Positions 44,500 to 56,368 are shown, counted from the stretch's first letter. The stretch is 64,000 bases of DNA from Ophioderma brevispina (GCA_023653785.1 JAMKCH010012461.1:1-64000), one strand, 5' to 3'. Numbers and translations are program-made. The notes: a model not told the origin generated them from the sequence alone.

Positions 44500-45095
44500 T
44501 CTTCAATATTTCTACAGAATTAGGACCAGGATAGTGGTCCTATTCTATCATGCTTTAAAATGGTAGTTTTTGAGATATTTGTCAGGTTCTAACGAAAGCG
44601 ACCAAATCGCTAACTAGAACTGGTCTTCGTTTGATTAGGGCATGGTTGCTTGTTCTAACGACATTCATACTAATTAATCTGTACCCAATGTACGTTTTCT
44701 CTTAGGCTGGATCAAAATATACCAGAAAAATGAAGCACAAACCAAATTGTGTTATTTTCCTTTATTGAATTGATATTATTACTTTGGAAGGGCCTTTTGG
44801 TGCTGATTGGAGTGGATAAATTTGTCAATATATGGTATCTCACATTTGTAGGTGTGAGCAACTGGCATTACTTTCTTTTACCCCCAGACAGATGAAAAAA
44901 TTAAGGCGCAAACAGAGATTTGCCGCACGTGTCAGCCATCAAATAGGATCATAATTTATTAAGTTACAATATACACATGTGACAAAAATATTGCCTTGCA
45001 TTACATCGTACAGATACTGTACGAACATTTAGGAGGCTCAGCAGAGCAAGGAGTTATTTTTTTTAATATAAGAGGTGATACGTGAAAAACCAAGC
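44500..45095. other. Unassigned DNA
   Basis: No gene or repeat recognised. Confidence 0.4.
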
Positions 45096-45099
45096 ATTG

Positions 45100-45470
45100 G
45101 GACCCAGTGACACTACCTAGATCTACTCCCCAGTGACACTAACCTGTGGGCAATTTTAATATACAGTAGGCTATTCAAAATATATATTGGAACCCGGTGA
45201 CACTACCTAGATCTACTCCCCAGTGACACTAACCTGTGGGCAATTTTAATATAAAAAGTAGGCTATTCAAAATATGGGTGACACTAACCCCCAAGTTCCC
45301 TAAGTGACACGCGCATTAGCTACCTAGGACCCCTGAATAGCATATACATTGGGACCAGGTCACACTACATTAGATCTATCCACCAGTGGAACTATCCTGT
45401 GGGCAAATTTAAAAGAAAGAGCCGTAAAATATGGTCGACCACTAACCCCAAAGCTTCCCCAAAGCGACAA
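45100..45470. repeat. Tandem array with GTGACACT motifs
   Basis: Two units of about 90 bases are nearly identical (starting near 45103 and 45193: CCCRGTGACACTACCTAGAT, then CCCCAGTGACACTAACCTGT and GGGCAATTTTAATATA). A third, diverged unit starts near 45353. Each unit holds GTGACACT twice, and the motif returns in GGGTGACACTAACCCC at about 45275 and 45750. Confidence 0.85.
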
Positions 45471-47250
45471 TCCCTAGACCTGACTTATTACATAATTAAC
45501 CGTATCAATCACAGATAATAGCTGGAAACCTTTAGCACCATTGAAAGTGTATATTTAGTGAAAAAGGAATCAAATTAGTAGACAACAAATTTCAACTTCT
45601 TAAAATAAGTCACTTTTAGTAGACAAAATGTATTGTGAATGAATTATCCATGCAATTTTTGTTTTCCCTCATTGAAAATTGCCTTCGGAATGATTTGTAC
45701 AGAATAGGTTTAATGCAGATAACTTAGAATAAACTAGAATGTTCAAATATGGGTGACACTAACCCCAAAGTCCGTAAGTTGACACCACTAGTACCTTAAT
45801 TATTCATTGATAAATTAACTGTCATCAATCACATTGATAATTACAAAAATAAGTAAAAATTAAAACTAACAAGGCTAGAATAAAAACTTTCTTAACTTCA
45901 GTGGTTGATTGTCATATAAAATTGCACGCCAGTGTAACGTTGATCAAAGAGATTGAGCTAGTACGCATCCAAAAAAGGGAGGCAAAATTGCGAAGATGCC
46001 GTGCGACGACGAAAAAACACTGAACTAATGCACAAGCATGGGAAAAGGGCACAGCTGAATGCCTGAAAAATTATATCTTATAAAAAGAATGTGCAAAAAT
46101 GACAACATACATTTTGAAAACCACACCCACTTCCTTCATGTAAGTGAAAAGCGTATATTTAGACGGGAGGGGAGGGTGGGAAAATTTTTATGACCCTATT
46201 CGATCGGAGTCTGACAGTGTAGTGACTCACCTGAATGCACTCCTTAACATATCGATGAACATAAAAGGCGAGTCTTATTGGTTGCACAATTACAAGCCCA
46301 TCGCCACGAGTGGGGGAAAAAGGCATAGTGCACCAAGGTAAACAGGCCATAGCACCGGCCCGAACTGGCATGACCATTATTTCATCTGCAGGGGGTAAAT
46401 GTGTTTTCTCCGGAACCAGCCTTCCAAAACATTATTTATTATTATTTACATTACCCCCCCCTACTATTGGCCCGGTCTATTGGTGGACAAGGAGTTTTTC
46501 TAGAAACCTTAATACTAAGTTAACTAAACCTTGTAAAACTATAATCCCCCCTAAAAAAAACTGGATTTCCTTTGTGCACTGAAATGTTGAATCCCTCACC
46601 TGTATGCGAACAGGATCCTCCCTCATAATATCCTTGGTATTGCCATCACGGCGCTAGAAGAGGCGGCACCACCATCATTTGTAGAGCTCTGCCCTTTTGT
46701 TTTTCCATTCAAGGGGTAAAACCCTAGAGAAACCACGAAATAACAGAAAAATATACTAAAGGCTCTTAAAATGATTGTTACCCTATATTAATGTTCTTTT
46801 CAAAACACAATCAAAAACAACGAAAAGAAAAGTCAGGATATTTCAGCACCGGAATAAACCGAATTCGTTGTAGTGGGGTTTCACAAAATGATCTTTGTGG
46901 GCATATTTCCATGAAAGTAAGAAGAGACCGTTAGAAGACTGCACTCCAAAACGGTTGATCTAGAGTTGTGTTTCGTTGGTGGAAAGATGGTGTAGGCAAT
47001 ATAATTTAGTTAGATATAATGAATATTTTCATGATAGCAAATTTTGATATATTCCCAAGGCTAGGGGAAACAAGACCGAGTAATTATAGTTTGGCCGTTG
47101 TTCATAGTCCAGCTACAACGGCAAAGAATAGGGCACTGAATTCAATTGGCTTTCAACGCAACATTAGTTCGCGCTTTTTCCGTTGTGGTATATGGATCCA
47201 AACTCCCGGCGGACTTTTATTACGTTCATACGGTAATCGTCCCTAAAGGA
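45471..47250. other. Unassigned DNA
   Basis: Another GGGTGACACTAACCCCAAAG unit sits at about 45750. Otherwise no gene is supported; the 65-90-codon frames at 46144-46582 have no recognisable domain. Confidence 0.35.
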
Positions 47251-47272
47251 TGATGTGAGACTCATTAGTTGT

Positions 47273-47349
47273 GGCCGGTGTGGCAGAGACATAGCCCTCC
47301 GGACTCACAGTCCGCTACAATGTGGAACAACAGGGCAATCGATTCCAGT
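47273..47349 (+). repeat. Degenerate tRNA-like SINE head
   Basis: The sequence has an A-box-like start (GGCCGGTGTGGCAGAGACAT), an anticodon-stem-like CCGGA-CTCACAG-TCCG and a B-box-like GGCAATCGATTCC. The stem would give a CAC (Val-type) loop, but the acceptor ends do not pair and the arms carry changes, so this is a SINE remnant and not a tRNA gene. Confidence 0.45.
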
Positions 47350-47559
47350 TGAAACTTCTTTACACCTTTTACTGCGGTGTGTGGCTTTGTATACAGGCTT
47401 TTGTGTGTGTTTCCCTGTGTTCCGCTTGAGGGTAAGATCATGTCGTGTAATTGTAAACAATCGATGTATATAGGTGGATGATGGAAAGGCATGGGTTAAA
47501 AAACAAAGTTGGTTTCGGGTACTTATTAGTCGCTAATTATTTAAAAAATAATTAGGTGT

Positions 47560-47905
47560 ATGTAAAGTGTCGTGTAAGCAAGGCCGTACGCGGAAGCGCC
47601 ACTATCTTTCCCTTAGCTTTGGGCCAAGGACTCCTCCTTAATAATGTGGGTGTTTCACCCTCCTCACACAACGCGGTCTGTTACATTACCAGCATTGATA
47701 ATGCTGGTACCCATTTATTTACATGGGTGAAGAGGAGTCATTGAGGTAAACTTCGCCTTACCAAGGGCACGACACGTTGCCCGCAGCGGGGCTCGAAAAC
47801 TACAACCTTCAGGGTGTGGGGCAAGCGCTCAATCCAATGGGAGGCTCAATCCACAGTCCACACGTGCCCTCCATAATAATGTAATAATAATAATAATGTA
47901 ATGAA
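47560..47905 (-). repeat. SINE-like repeat with tRNA-like head
   Basis: In minus orientation the block has a tRNA-like head (about 47868-47790, including GAGCGCTTGCCCCACA and a B-box-like TTTTCGAGCCCCG). A body follows with GGGTACCAGCAT..ATGCTGG (47687-47720) that matches the fragment at 4735-4935. An ATA/ATAATA microsatellite (47874-47905) flanks the head. A tRNA-derived SINE is the likely origin. Confidence 0.5.
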
Positions 47906-50030
47906 ATAATGGGAACGCCCAGGAACACGCCATAATGGCCGTTAAACTACAGCATAGTGACATACGTGTATGCGATAGATAGACAGTTAACAGCATGTTT
48001 GTAAACATGTTAGGGCCTGGTATCTTGAAATAGGTCGGACTGAATGTTACACACTATGCAATTGTAGATGTCAGAGTGTCAATACTAGGGGTCATAACGA
48101 TTGCGAAGGCATGGATCCGCAGGCAACAAAAGAAGTGACGGTGGGATGTAACTGGTCTATAGGCCCTAAATTAGGATATATTACTTGTCTCAGGGTTTGG
48201 CTTGTGAGCCGGCCAGGGTTCTTCTGACGGATTATAGTGTGATCAGTACGGACGATATGCGCCAAAAGAAAAAAAGGGAAAGGCATGTGTTGAATTACTT
48301 ATGTTTGACCAGGGATATTATAGTTTTATCAAAGTTACAAGAAGGTAGTTAAATTAAAGCCACTATCAGTTATTTTTCCAAAACAAAAATGCCCAATTTG
48401 TGTCTAAATGCTAGTATTAGGTTCATCTCAACAACATTAGATTCTTTCTTTGTGAAAAGCAGACATTTAGGCTTTAAAAAGAGCACTTGAAGATGACATT
48501 TACCACTGTTTTGCTGTACTAATAAAGTCGGGATCCGACTTTTATGAGAAACAAATGCATACAAATTGTCACTTAACAATTATCAATTAGGCCACCGAGG
48601 CCAAAGAGAAAAAGATGTTCGGATAAGGAGAAAGGTGGAGACCCTGGAAAGTAATATTCTCCAAAAATATTTTTTCTAAAATAGGAAATCAGTTCTACGT
48701 GGTTCTCAGTATAGTATGGCACATTTTCTAGAAGTAAATGCCATCTCAATTGTGCCTGAATATTCAGTGACTAAAGGATGTACATCATGATTCATTGACT
48801 CCAGCAAATAATGGCTTTGATAAGTAAAACCGTCGGTAGCAGAGGTCCAAAACACTCAGATTCCTTTTTCTTCTGGAACTGCAGATCCATGCAGCTAAAA
48901 AGCCTTAGGTGCTATAACACCACCCCGATTAAGATTAATCTATTTTTCAGGGGTTGTACATTTTGTGATCCAACTTGTGCCTGACCCTATCAGAATTCAG
49001 CAGATTGATCGAAGAAAGTGCATATGAAAATGTCCTTTTTTACGTAAAAGGCTGCCGAATTCTAAGTCGGGCAGGCAAGTGACCCGGTCACAAAAATGTA
49101 CCCTATGCTCATGATGTGGACACAAATTACCTGTCTTCTTTCACGAATAAATAAAGGTAGAGGTTATACGTGTGTTGAATAACTTTGCCCTTATAGATCA
49201 TTTATCGAAAGGGAACGAATGTGAACAAAACTCATGAGAGAACGGTTGTTTTGGCAAACTGCGACCGACCTTTGTGCAGAACCAACACCAGTAACTTGCC
49301 GCGTAACCCCATTCTATTCAATTTACCGAGTTATTAGCAGAAATCGACAATCATTCACCTATATGAAAAGCAGGTAAACGTGCCCAAAAAACTAAAATGA
49401 ATAGAAAGAGGTTCCTACATTACACTTATTACCACGAAGAAGGAACAGTACATGAATGAAAAATGATAATGAAAATTCGTGGACACTAATAGAATATACA
49501 ACCTGGTGTTTTGCTAAGTCCGTTATGATTGAACGTCAGGGACAATCCATATCGTGCTTGGTATGTGGATGCATCCTACAAGCATATTTACGCTAGATGG
49601 TAACGGCTTGCACTGTACGTTTTTCCTCTTCATTGTTTGGTTCAGACAGATAGCCAGCAGCTATTCATCCCACTGCATGCAGCAGATGCCTCCTGCCATG
49701 TCAGAAGATCAGAATAGAGGTAGAACAACTACCATTCCAATATTGCATTCAGGAAGACCAATAGGTAAACATGGCATTTCTAAAGAAAATATAGAATGAA
49801 TGATAAACTACAATTAAAAAAATCAGATTTTCTACGGTAGATTGTTCCAGGGAAATTACAAATTTCACCTCTTAACCATTCCATAAATCTTAGTAATATA
49901 TGATAATTTTAGAAAAAGTTATGATTCAAAAATCCGTCGGGGTTAGTGGATTAATAGTTCAGGGCCTTATGTAAGGTTCCCGTGGGCCTTTCGTGTTTTT
50001 TTTGTTTTTTTTTTATAGGGTCCATATACA
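47906..50030. other. Unassigned DNA
   Basis: No gene supported. A short frame at 49554-49799 has a TLDGNGLHCT phrase faintly like the pogo-type DDE motif, too weak to call. Confidence 0.35.
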
Positions 50031-50032
50031 TA

Positions 50033-50408
50033 CGTCGCTGGGCGGAAAAACCTCATATGTAACTCCAGAGGTCAAATGCAAAAAACCTCATATGTAAAAA
50101 GTGGGCCCCAATGCTAAACCTCATATGCATTGGTCACATCGGGTTCTAGCTTGAATTTCATGCCAAAATATGATAGTTAAATTCATATGGAACTTTATTT
50201 CAGGGAATCTGGAGTAAATTAATTACCTAAATATATTAGGAAAGGAAAACCTTTCTTGTGCATGGCATTACAGCAATTATTTAGTTTTTGGTGTCTCTCG
50301 ATAAAATGTTACATATGGAGGTTTTGTCATGTTATCGTTTTGGCTACATGTGAGGTTTTGCTTTAAAGGTCACTGCCACATATGAGGTGTTCCCGCCCAG
50401 CGTCGTTA
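50033..50408. mobile_element. MITE with CCTCATATG motifs, copy 2
   Basis: The ends are CGTCGCTGGGCGGAAAAACC at the left and, inverted, CCTCATATG.. and CCCGCCCAGCG at the right. Internally CCTCATATG occurs three times in the left third, and the inverted or near form three times in the right third. It aligns along its whole length with 21910-22264 with many small indels. A duplicated AGCGTCG/TTAGCGAC lies at the right edge. Confidence 0.85.
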
Positions 50409-50876
50409 GCGACCTTTATAAAAAAATTGATGGTGCCAATTTGTTCTGAGCATTTATAATATATTATGCAAATTAATATGACGTATAAAATGGATACTCA
50501 TAAAAACGTTCACGTACCATGGATGTGTTACTGAAGGGGTAGGGTATCTTTCTTTGACCATTACAAACTCTTATCTGGAGTTCCCATCTTGATAGCGTCT
50601 TTAAATTCAAGATGGCGGCGAAAACGGGCACATTTAAAGATAAAACCTTAAAATTACCATATTTTATGTAATTTATTTGGTTATATCATCCAAAAATATT
50701 ACAAAATGTGTATATTAAATGGTAAGATAAGATTATGTCGTTAACCATTTGAAATTATTGTCTGGTATTTCCGTTTTGATAACAATGGAGAAATTTCAGA
50801 TTGTGAACAATACGTTGGCCGTTTCAGACTTTTCCAACCTACAAATTAACCATATGTCTGTAATTATATCTACTGA

Positions 50877-50918
<42 letters not shown>

Positions 50919-51485
50919 TCCAGATATTGTTATAAAATTGGTGTATGAGACATGTTTTTGATTACTAGAGATTTATATTAATATTACTTTATTTGTAACA
51001 AGGCTTAAATTTCAAGATGTTAGTCAAGTGATAACAAATACATGGCAATTCGTGGGTTTAAAGAACTAAAAGGAAGGCATATTGCCATAATTTTTCATTT
51101 TAAGTATGTTAACAAACCATAATATAATAAACGTGAGTTTCTAATTTTCATGGTCGTTATTATTTCATACTTAAATTCATATTTTTATCGTGATTTCTGG
51201 ATGATATAACTAAATATATCCAGATGGTCAATTGTAGATTTGTTTTTTTTAAATTTGAAGACGTTCATTATTGACTGATAACTTCGAACTAAGGAAAGAT
51301 GATATGAAATATATGCCTGACAAGAGTTTACGATGCCCTTAGAATATAATTGCGTAGTTTCTTCAACAAAATTAGTATATCTGGTCAAATTGTGAATTTA
51401 TTCACAATTTTGCTATTTTGATAGACATTTTGGAGACATCCTGGATCTGAAGCAAGATAAAGCTGGTTGTAAGGCTACGATGGCC
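50409..51485. other. Unassigned AT-rich DNA with a TA microsatellite
   Basis: A (TA)n run spans 50878-50916. AAGATGGCGGC near 50610 fits the YY1 consensus, without an associated gene. Nothing else recognised. Confidence 0.5.
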
Positions 51486-51489
51486 CTTA

Positions 51490-53560
51490 TATACATATAC
51501 ATATGATTTTTATACCGCGCCATTTCAATAAATATCACGGCGCCTACATCAACTACAGCAAAAAAGTAAAGTTAACAACAGCAGAGAAAACAACAAAATC
51601 AACAAACACTTTGGGAAATGATGAGTTTAAAAGCTCTTTTTGAAAGCTGACAACGAATTGGCTGTGCGAATTGAGATGGGTAAATTATTCCAGAGTTTGG
51701 GGGCTGTAAGAGAAAAAAAAATATCTGCAGCAGATTGGAGTGCCTTTCTATGCTATTTTGGCACAGCAAGGCGAGTATTGTCTAATGCTGATCGGAGTCC
51801 TGTACGAGCTTGTGTGTACAATGTGAGGCAAGAGGTGAGATATGATGGTGCATGTCCATTTAAGCATTTAAATACATATAGCAATGTCTTGAAATAAATG
51901 CGTTCTTTCACAGGTAGCCAGTGAAGTTTATTAAGAAAAATAGTTGCATGGTCGTGTTTTGAAGCACAAAAAATAATTTTGGCAGCCCAGTTTTGAAGAC
52001 GTTGTAATCTGTTTATGTAACATATATTAGCTCCAAGCAAAAGTGCATTTCCATAGTCCAATCTGGACAAAACAAGGGACCTTACAACACTGCTGCAGGT
52101 ATCTGAATCCATAAATCAACGAATGGGCCGTTTTTGTTATTGGTGAATATCCCAATGAAAGTTGACACTACATGATAAAGAAGTCACCTGAGAAGACATG
52201 GACATGACATCGTCGAAAATAATGCCCAGGTTTCTGATGTTCTTCGATGGAGTAATAACATCGTCACCGATATGAAGTTGGACACTAGGCATTGTCCGTC
52301 TATAATAAGATGAGGTAGCAACAAAGAACTCAGTTTTGTCATTATTTAGTTTCAACATATTTTCAGTCATCCATGTTTTAATATCATTGATTCACATTTC
52401 AAGCGTTGTCAGAGCCAACTGAACAGATGCTGAATCCGAAGGAACAAAACTGGTGTAAATTTGAATGTCGTCTGCATAAATGTGATACATTAATTTGTGT
52501 TTCTTGATGATACGTCCAATTGGAATAGTATATATAGTGAATGACTTTGGTCCAACAATTGATCCTTGTGGTAATCCATAATCCATGTCCTGTGATGTTG
52601 AGTAAGTCCCATTTATTAAAACACATGTTGACCTTCCACTGAAATATGATGTGAACCATTTGAGGGCTGCTCCTGTAATGCCGATTTCGTTTTCCATCCT
52701 ACTAAGTAAAACGCTGTGATTCACAGTGTCAAAAGCGGCACTAAGGTCTAACAACACAAGAAAAACACCCTTTTGATTGTAAATATTTTGTAAAATGTCA
52801 TCTTTCACTTTCAGTAGAGCAGTCTCTGTACTCCGACCTGAACAGTAAGCAGACTGTATTCGTCACCCAAAGCGTATGTTAACATGTGGTCATTGATATT
52901 ACTTACCACCTGTTTTTTCTATCAGTTTGGATATGAATTTAATGTTTGCAACTTGACGGTAGTTTTTTAGTTCTTGGGGGTTCAGGGACTGTTTTTTGAT
53001 AAGCGGGATAAGCACAGCATGTTTTAAAGAGCTTGGGAAAATACCTGTTGACAAAGATCCATTTATGATACGAGTTATGATTGGTACAAAAACAGACAAA
53101 CCATGTTGGAATAGTTTCTGGCACACAACTTTTAGTTGCAGCATTACTGATGAGTTTTGCAACTTCATCTTCTGACACAAGGTTAAACTCAGATAACATG
53201 TTACAGTCCCTTTGTATGTATCACTAATACCAGAACCAGATTGTTCTTTTCTCAAACCAGAGTAGATTTTAGATACCTTTTCATAAAAATATACAGCAAA
53301 ATCATTACTCATTATTTTTGCGTGCTGGTAACACTTTCCCTGAATTATTCAAAAGCCCACCGACAACTTTAAACATTGTTTTTGAGTCAGCAGATTGGCG
53401 CTTGAAAATAAATGTGTATTTTCCCCCTATATTAATGATTATTTTCGCCCAATATGCCGCATTTTCAACGATTTTCATATTTTGGATGGCATCTTGAATA
53501 CTGCAGGAATGCTGCATGTTTTTAATTGTTTTTAACATTAACATCTTGACTGTGTTATTG
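51490..53560 (-). pseudogene. CR1-like LINE, best-preserved copy in the window
   Basis: On the minus strand, in order: the pre-RT linker (SKTMFKVVGGLLNNSGKVLP, about 53390-53325), FAVYFYEKVSKIYSGL, SGIFPSSL-type text with VLIPLIKKQSLNP, LKNYRQVANIKFISKLIEK (52975-52915), FLVLLDLSAAFDTVNHSVLL (about 52770-52710), GLPQGSIVGP, the catalytic YADD box (52468-52479), LKLNNDKTEFFVA, and the C-terminal SRLDYGNALLLGA, LHWLPVKERIYFKTLLYVFK region down to 51750. The 3' end GGCGCGGTATAAAAATCATA lies near 51515. Only a few frameshifts and stops interrupt it. The endonuclease half is missing, so it is 5'-truncated, as is usual for LINE copies. It would be the best source for classifying this family. Confidence 0.9.
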
Positions 53561-53730
53561 AATGATAAAGGAAGCTAAATGAGTACTGGTGTATTTTAAT
53601 CTTGAATAATGAGTACTGGTGTATTTTCATTTTGAATTATGAGGTCATACTTAATTTGAACGCCAAATGGTGAACACACGCTCGAATAAAATGGCACCAT
53701 CATTTTTTGCTCAATCATATTATAATTAAA

Positions 53731-54070
53731 GGAGGATGGTCCGAATTAATTGTATAAGGTTTTCATCTTAATTGAATGACCTTGACACCCCCCCAAAAAA
53801 CTCGATCTCTAAAGTTCCACGCTGGTATTTCTATCTGTTTTAATATGGGAGCTAAAAACGTCATTTTGTAAGTCCCATTAAATACTGTGTAAAGATAATA
53901 TTGGTCGACCAAAATAGGGCACGTTTTTGCTCATAGCATCTAAACCAAACATCCTTTAGTCCTAAGATTTCACAGGGTAAATGAGAAAAATTGTAGCTTT
54001 CTTCAGACATGAAAATTTTGACAACTTCCGGTAAAATCTAGGGTCCCTGGCTATTAGCGATCGGGCCATG
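53731..54070 (+). mobile_element. Dispersed TIR-like repeat, copy 2
   Basis: It aligns with 3936-4279, sharing ACTTCCGGTAAAATCT and TATTAGCGATCGGGCCA and opening GGAGGATGGTCCGAATT. It lies between two LINEs. Non-coding. Confidence 0.6.
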
Positions 54071-54339
54071 GACCTTTACCAAGTTCCCATAGAGAACGGA
54101 AAATAAACATTCAAAGCCCACTGGAACACATGTGGCCCCGACTATAACCGCGCTGCTTTAGTCAAGTCTTTTTGCGTAAGAGCGTCCTCCTAACGCAAGT
54201 CTTTGAAAGAGACTAGTACTCAGGTTACGCCGGATGTTGATGCGGATTTGAATTCACAGTTATATCCCATTCTGGGATGGAGAATGGGAGTTCTTTACAA
54301 TGATTTCTGAATTCTGAACCCGGGGAAGAAGCGGCATCC

Positions 54340-54951
54340 AAGGCCTCAGATCTAACAAACCGCTTGGACAGGAAACGTCATGAGCACTGGGAGGAAACGC
54401 CCCGGGGAATTGATTTCACTCATTCTAGCAGGAAGGCCTGGAAGACTATAAACCGCCTCACCGGCAGATTTTCCAAGCCATTGAAATGTCCTGTGTCTGC
54501 CAGCTCAGTTGCTGAGCAACTACTCGCCAAAAGGATATTGATAAGGATCACACTCGTTCTGTTAAAAAGGATATCACCAAAATTCTTCGAACCCTGGCGT
54601 GGACGGGTCACTTTCAACACCCTTCTCACTAGATGAGCTCACGAGTGAAAAGGACCATTGGCTTGATAATATACCAATATACCAGCGGAGATCCTGATGC
54701 ACTTCCGCACACGGTGTCTTGAATGGCTCCAGGAGTTCTACATATGTTGCCTTACCAACCAGTCCTTACCAAAGATCTGGAGGAGGGCTACAATCATCGC
54801 ATTCCCCAAACCAAACAAGCCTGCTGACAAGCCCAAGAACTACCGCCCGATATCACTACTGTGTGTTTCCTTCAAACTCATTGAGAGGCTGACCCTGGAC
54901 CCAGTCGTCGAATCCCATTTGCCTGACAAATAAGCAGGATTTCGCCATGGC
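54340..54951 (+). pseudogene. Jockey-like LINE fragment, duplication copy A
   Basis: The plus strand reads the endonuclease-RT linker (GIDFTHSSRKAWKTINRLTG, SSVAEQLLAKR) and the RT N-terminal motifs (LEWLQEFYICCLTNQSLPKI, IIAFPKPNKPADKPKNYRPI, SLLCVSFKLIERL) up to a codon for GFRH. There it stops abruptly in a run of 23 T (54952-54974). It belongs to the same family as the copies at 29.2 and 31.2 kb. The stretch from 54414 on is repeated as copy B. Confidence 0.9.
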
Positions 54952-54974
54952 TTTTTTTTTTTTTTTTTTTTTTT
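54952..54974. repeat. T23 homopolymer at a duplication joint
   Basis: Twenty-three T lie between copy A, which ends at CGCCATGGC, and copy B, which starts at TTTCACTCATTC. In copy B the sequence after CGCCATGGC continues normally, so the T run is foreign to the LINE. Confidence 0.95.
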
Positions 54975-55721
54975 CACTCATTCTAGCAGGAAGGCCTGGA
55001 AGACTATAAACCGCCTCACCGGCAGATTTTCCAAGCCATTGAAATGTCCTGTGTCTGCCAGCTCAGTTGCTGAGCAACTCAGTTGCCAGCTCAGTTGCTG
55101 AGCAACTACTCGCCAAAAGGATATTGATAAGGATCACACTCGTTCTGTTAAAAAGGATATCACCAAAATTCGTCGAAATTCGTCGGATATCACCAAAATT
55201 CGTCGTGGACGGGTCACTTTCAACACCCTTCTCACTAGATGAGCTCACGAGTGAAAAGGACCATTGGCTTGATAATATACCAATATACCAGCGGAGATCC
55301 TGATGCACTTCCGCACACGGGGTCTTGAATGGCTCCAGGAGTTCTACATATGTTGCCTTACCAACCAGTCCTTACCAAAGATCTGGAGGAGGGCTACAAT
55401 CATCGCATTCCCCAAACCAAACAAGCCTGCTGACAAGCCCAAGACCTACCGCCCGATACCGCCCGATATCACTACTGTGTGTTTCCTTCAAACTCATTGA
55501 GAGGCTGACCCTGGACCCAGTCGTCGAATCCCATTTGCCTGACAAATAAGCAGGATTTCGCCATGGCCGGAGCACTGTCCATCAGATTGTAAACCTCTCA
55601 AATGATATTGATCTTTGAAAAGCATCGTAAGGCAGGCGTCATCTTTGTGGGCCTTACTTCAGCATATGACACAGTGGCACCAGGGTTGACACTCAAGCTT
55701 CTCAGGACCATCCGGGTAACT
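54972..55721 (+). pseudogene. Jockey-like LINE fragment, duplication copy B
   Basis: Copy B repeats 54414-54951 almost exactly but carries three internal short direct duplications: about 28 bases around AGTTGCTGAGCAACT near 55075, about 30 bases around ACCAAAATTCGTCG near 55170, and 10 bases ACCGCCCGAT near 55450. It then extends beyond copy A into RT text (RSTVHQIV, LTSAYDTVAPGLTLKLLRTI in broken frames) and stops near 55721 beside a MITE. Confidence 0.9.
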
Positions 55722-55742
55722 TGCATAATTAACTATTCACGC

Positions 55743-56160
55743 CAAATCAATAAAGCGTGAATAAGTCAGATCCATTGGTTTGCAACTTTTATTATAAAAC
55801 ATGAAAGTTTGGCAATATACTCAAACTCAAGAACCGTAAATCAAACAATAATTAAGTTCATCTTTCTATTCCCCAAGCAGCGTATAATATAACTATGTTT
55901 TTCATCGCAAACTTTTTCTGCAATTATGTTTATTCAAGAACTACAGACATGCGATGAAGTGCTCCTTTTAAGAGAAGTCTACAAAGAGGAAACAGTATAG
56001 ATTCGAGAGATTCAAAATTTGATATCTTTTAAATTTGTCAGCATTTAAAATTGTGCTTTTGATTGATGGATGTTGAGTATAAGTATAAAAGTAAAACTTT
56101 CATTGTGGCAATGAAAGTTGCAAACCAATGAATCTGTCTTGTTCACGCATTATTGATCTG
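55743..56160. mobile_element. MITE with about 65-bp inverted ends
   Basis: The left end AAATCAATAAAGCGTGAATA continues through CATTGGTTTGCAACTTT to CATGAAAGTTT (about 55809). The reverse complement of 56160-56093 is GATCAATAATGCGTGAACAA through the same phrases. The 418-base unit is non-coding. It sits directly after the truncated LINE and before another inverted-repeat unit. Confidence 0.8.
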
Positions 56161-56168
56161 AAGTAAAA

Positions 56169-56368
56169 AGACCGTATTCAATATGACGTCAGCCACCGGA
56201 CATGTTGGTGGACAAGATGCATACATACATTCCAGGACTACAATACATTCAGCTGTCAATCGATCCATGTTTAGCGATTGCGCAGGGATCATTGACAGGT
56301 GAATGTATTGTAGTACTGGAATGCGTCTATCTTGTCCACCAACATGGCTGGCTATTGAATACGGTCTA
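56169..56368. mobile_element. Foldback element, 200 bases
   Basis: AGACCGTATTCAATA at the left and its complement TATTGAATACGGTCT at the right open a long hairpin. Its arms stay paired through ATGTTGGTGGACAAGAT, CATTCCAG, ACTACAATACATTCA and CTGTCAAT to GATCC, around a loop of about 18 bases. The arms are about 85-98 bases with small indels. It could yield a long hairpin RNA, but no promoter or transcript evidence is visible. Confidence 0.9.

Noticed and set aside
47273..47349. Possible functional tRNA gene
   Set aside because: Acceptor and T arms do not pair and the boxes are degenerate; a SINE head explains it better.
49554..49799. TLDGNGLHCT and SSHCMQQM phrases resembling a pogo-type DDE transposase
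   Set aside because: Only two short phrases fit, the remaining motifs are absent, and the match is too weak to call.
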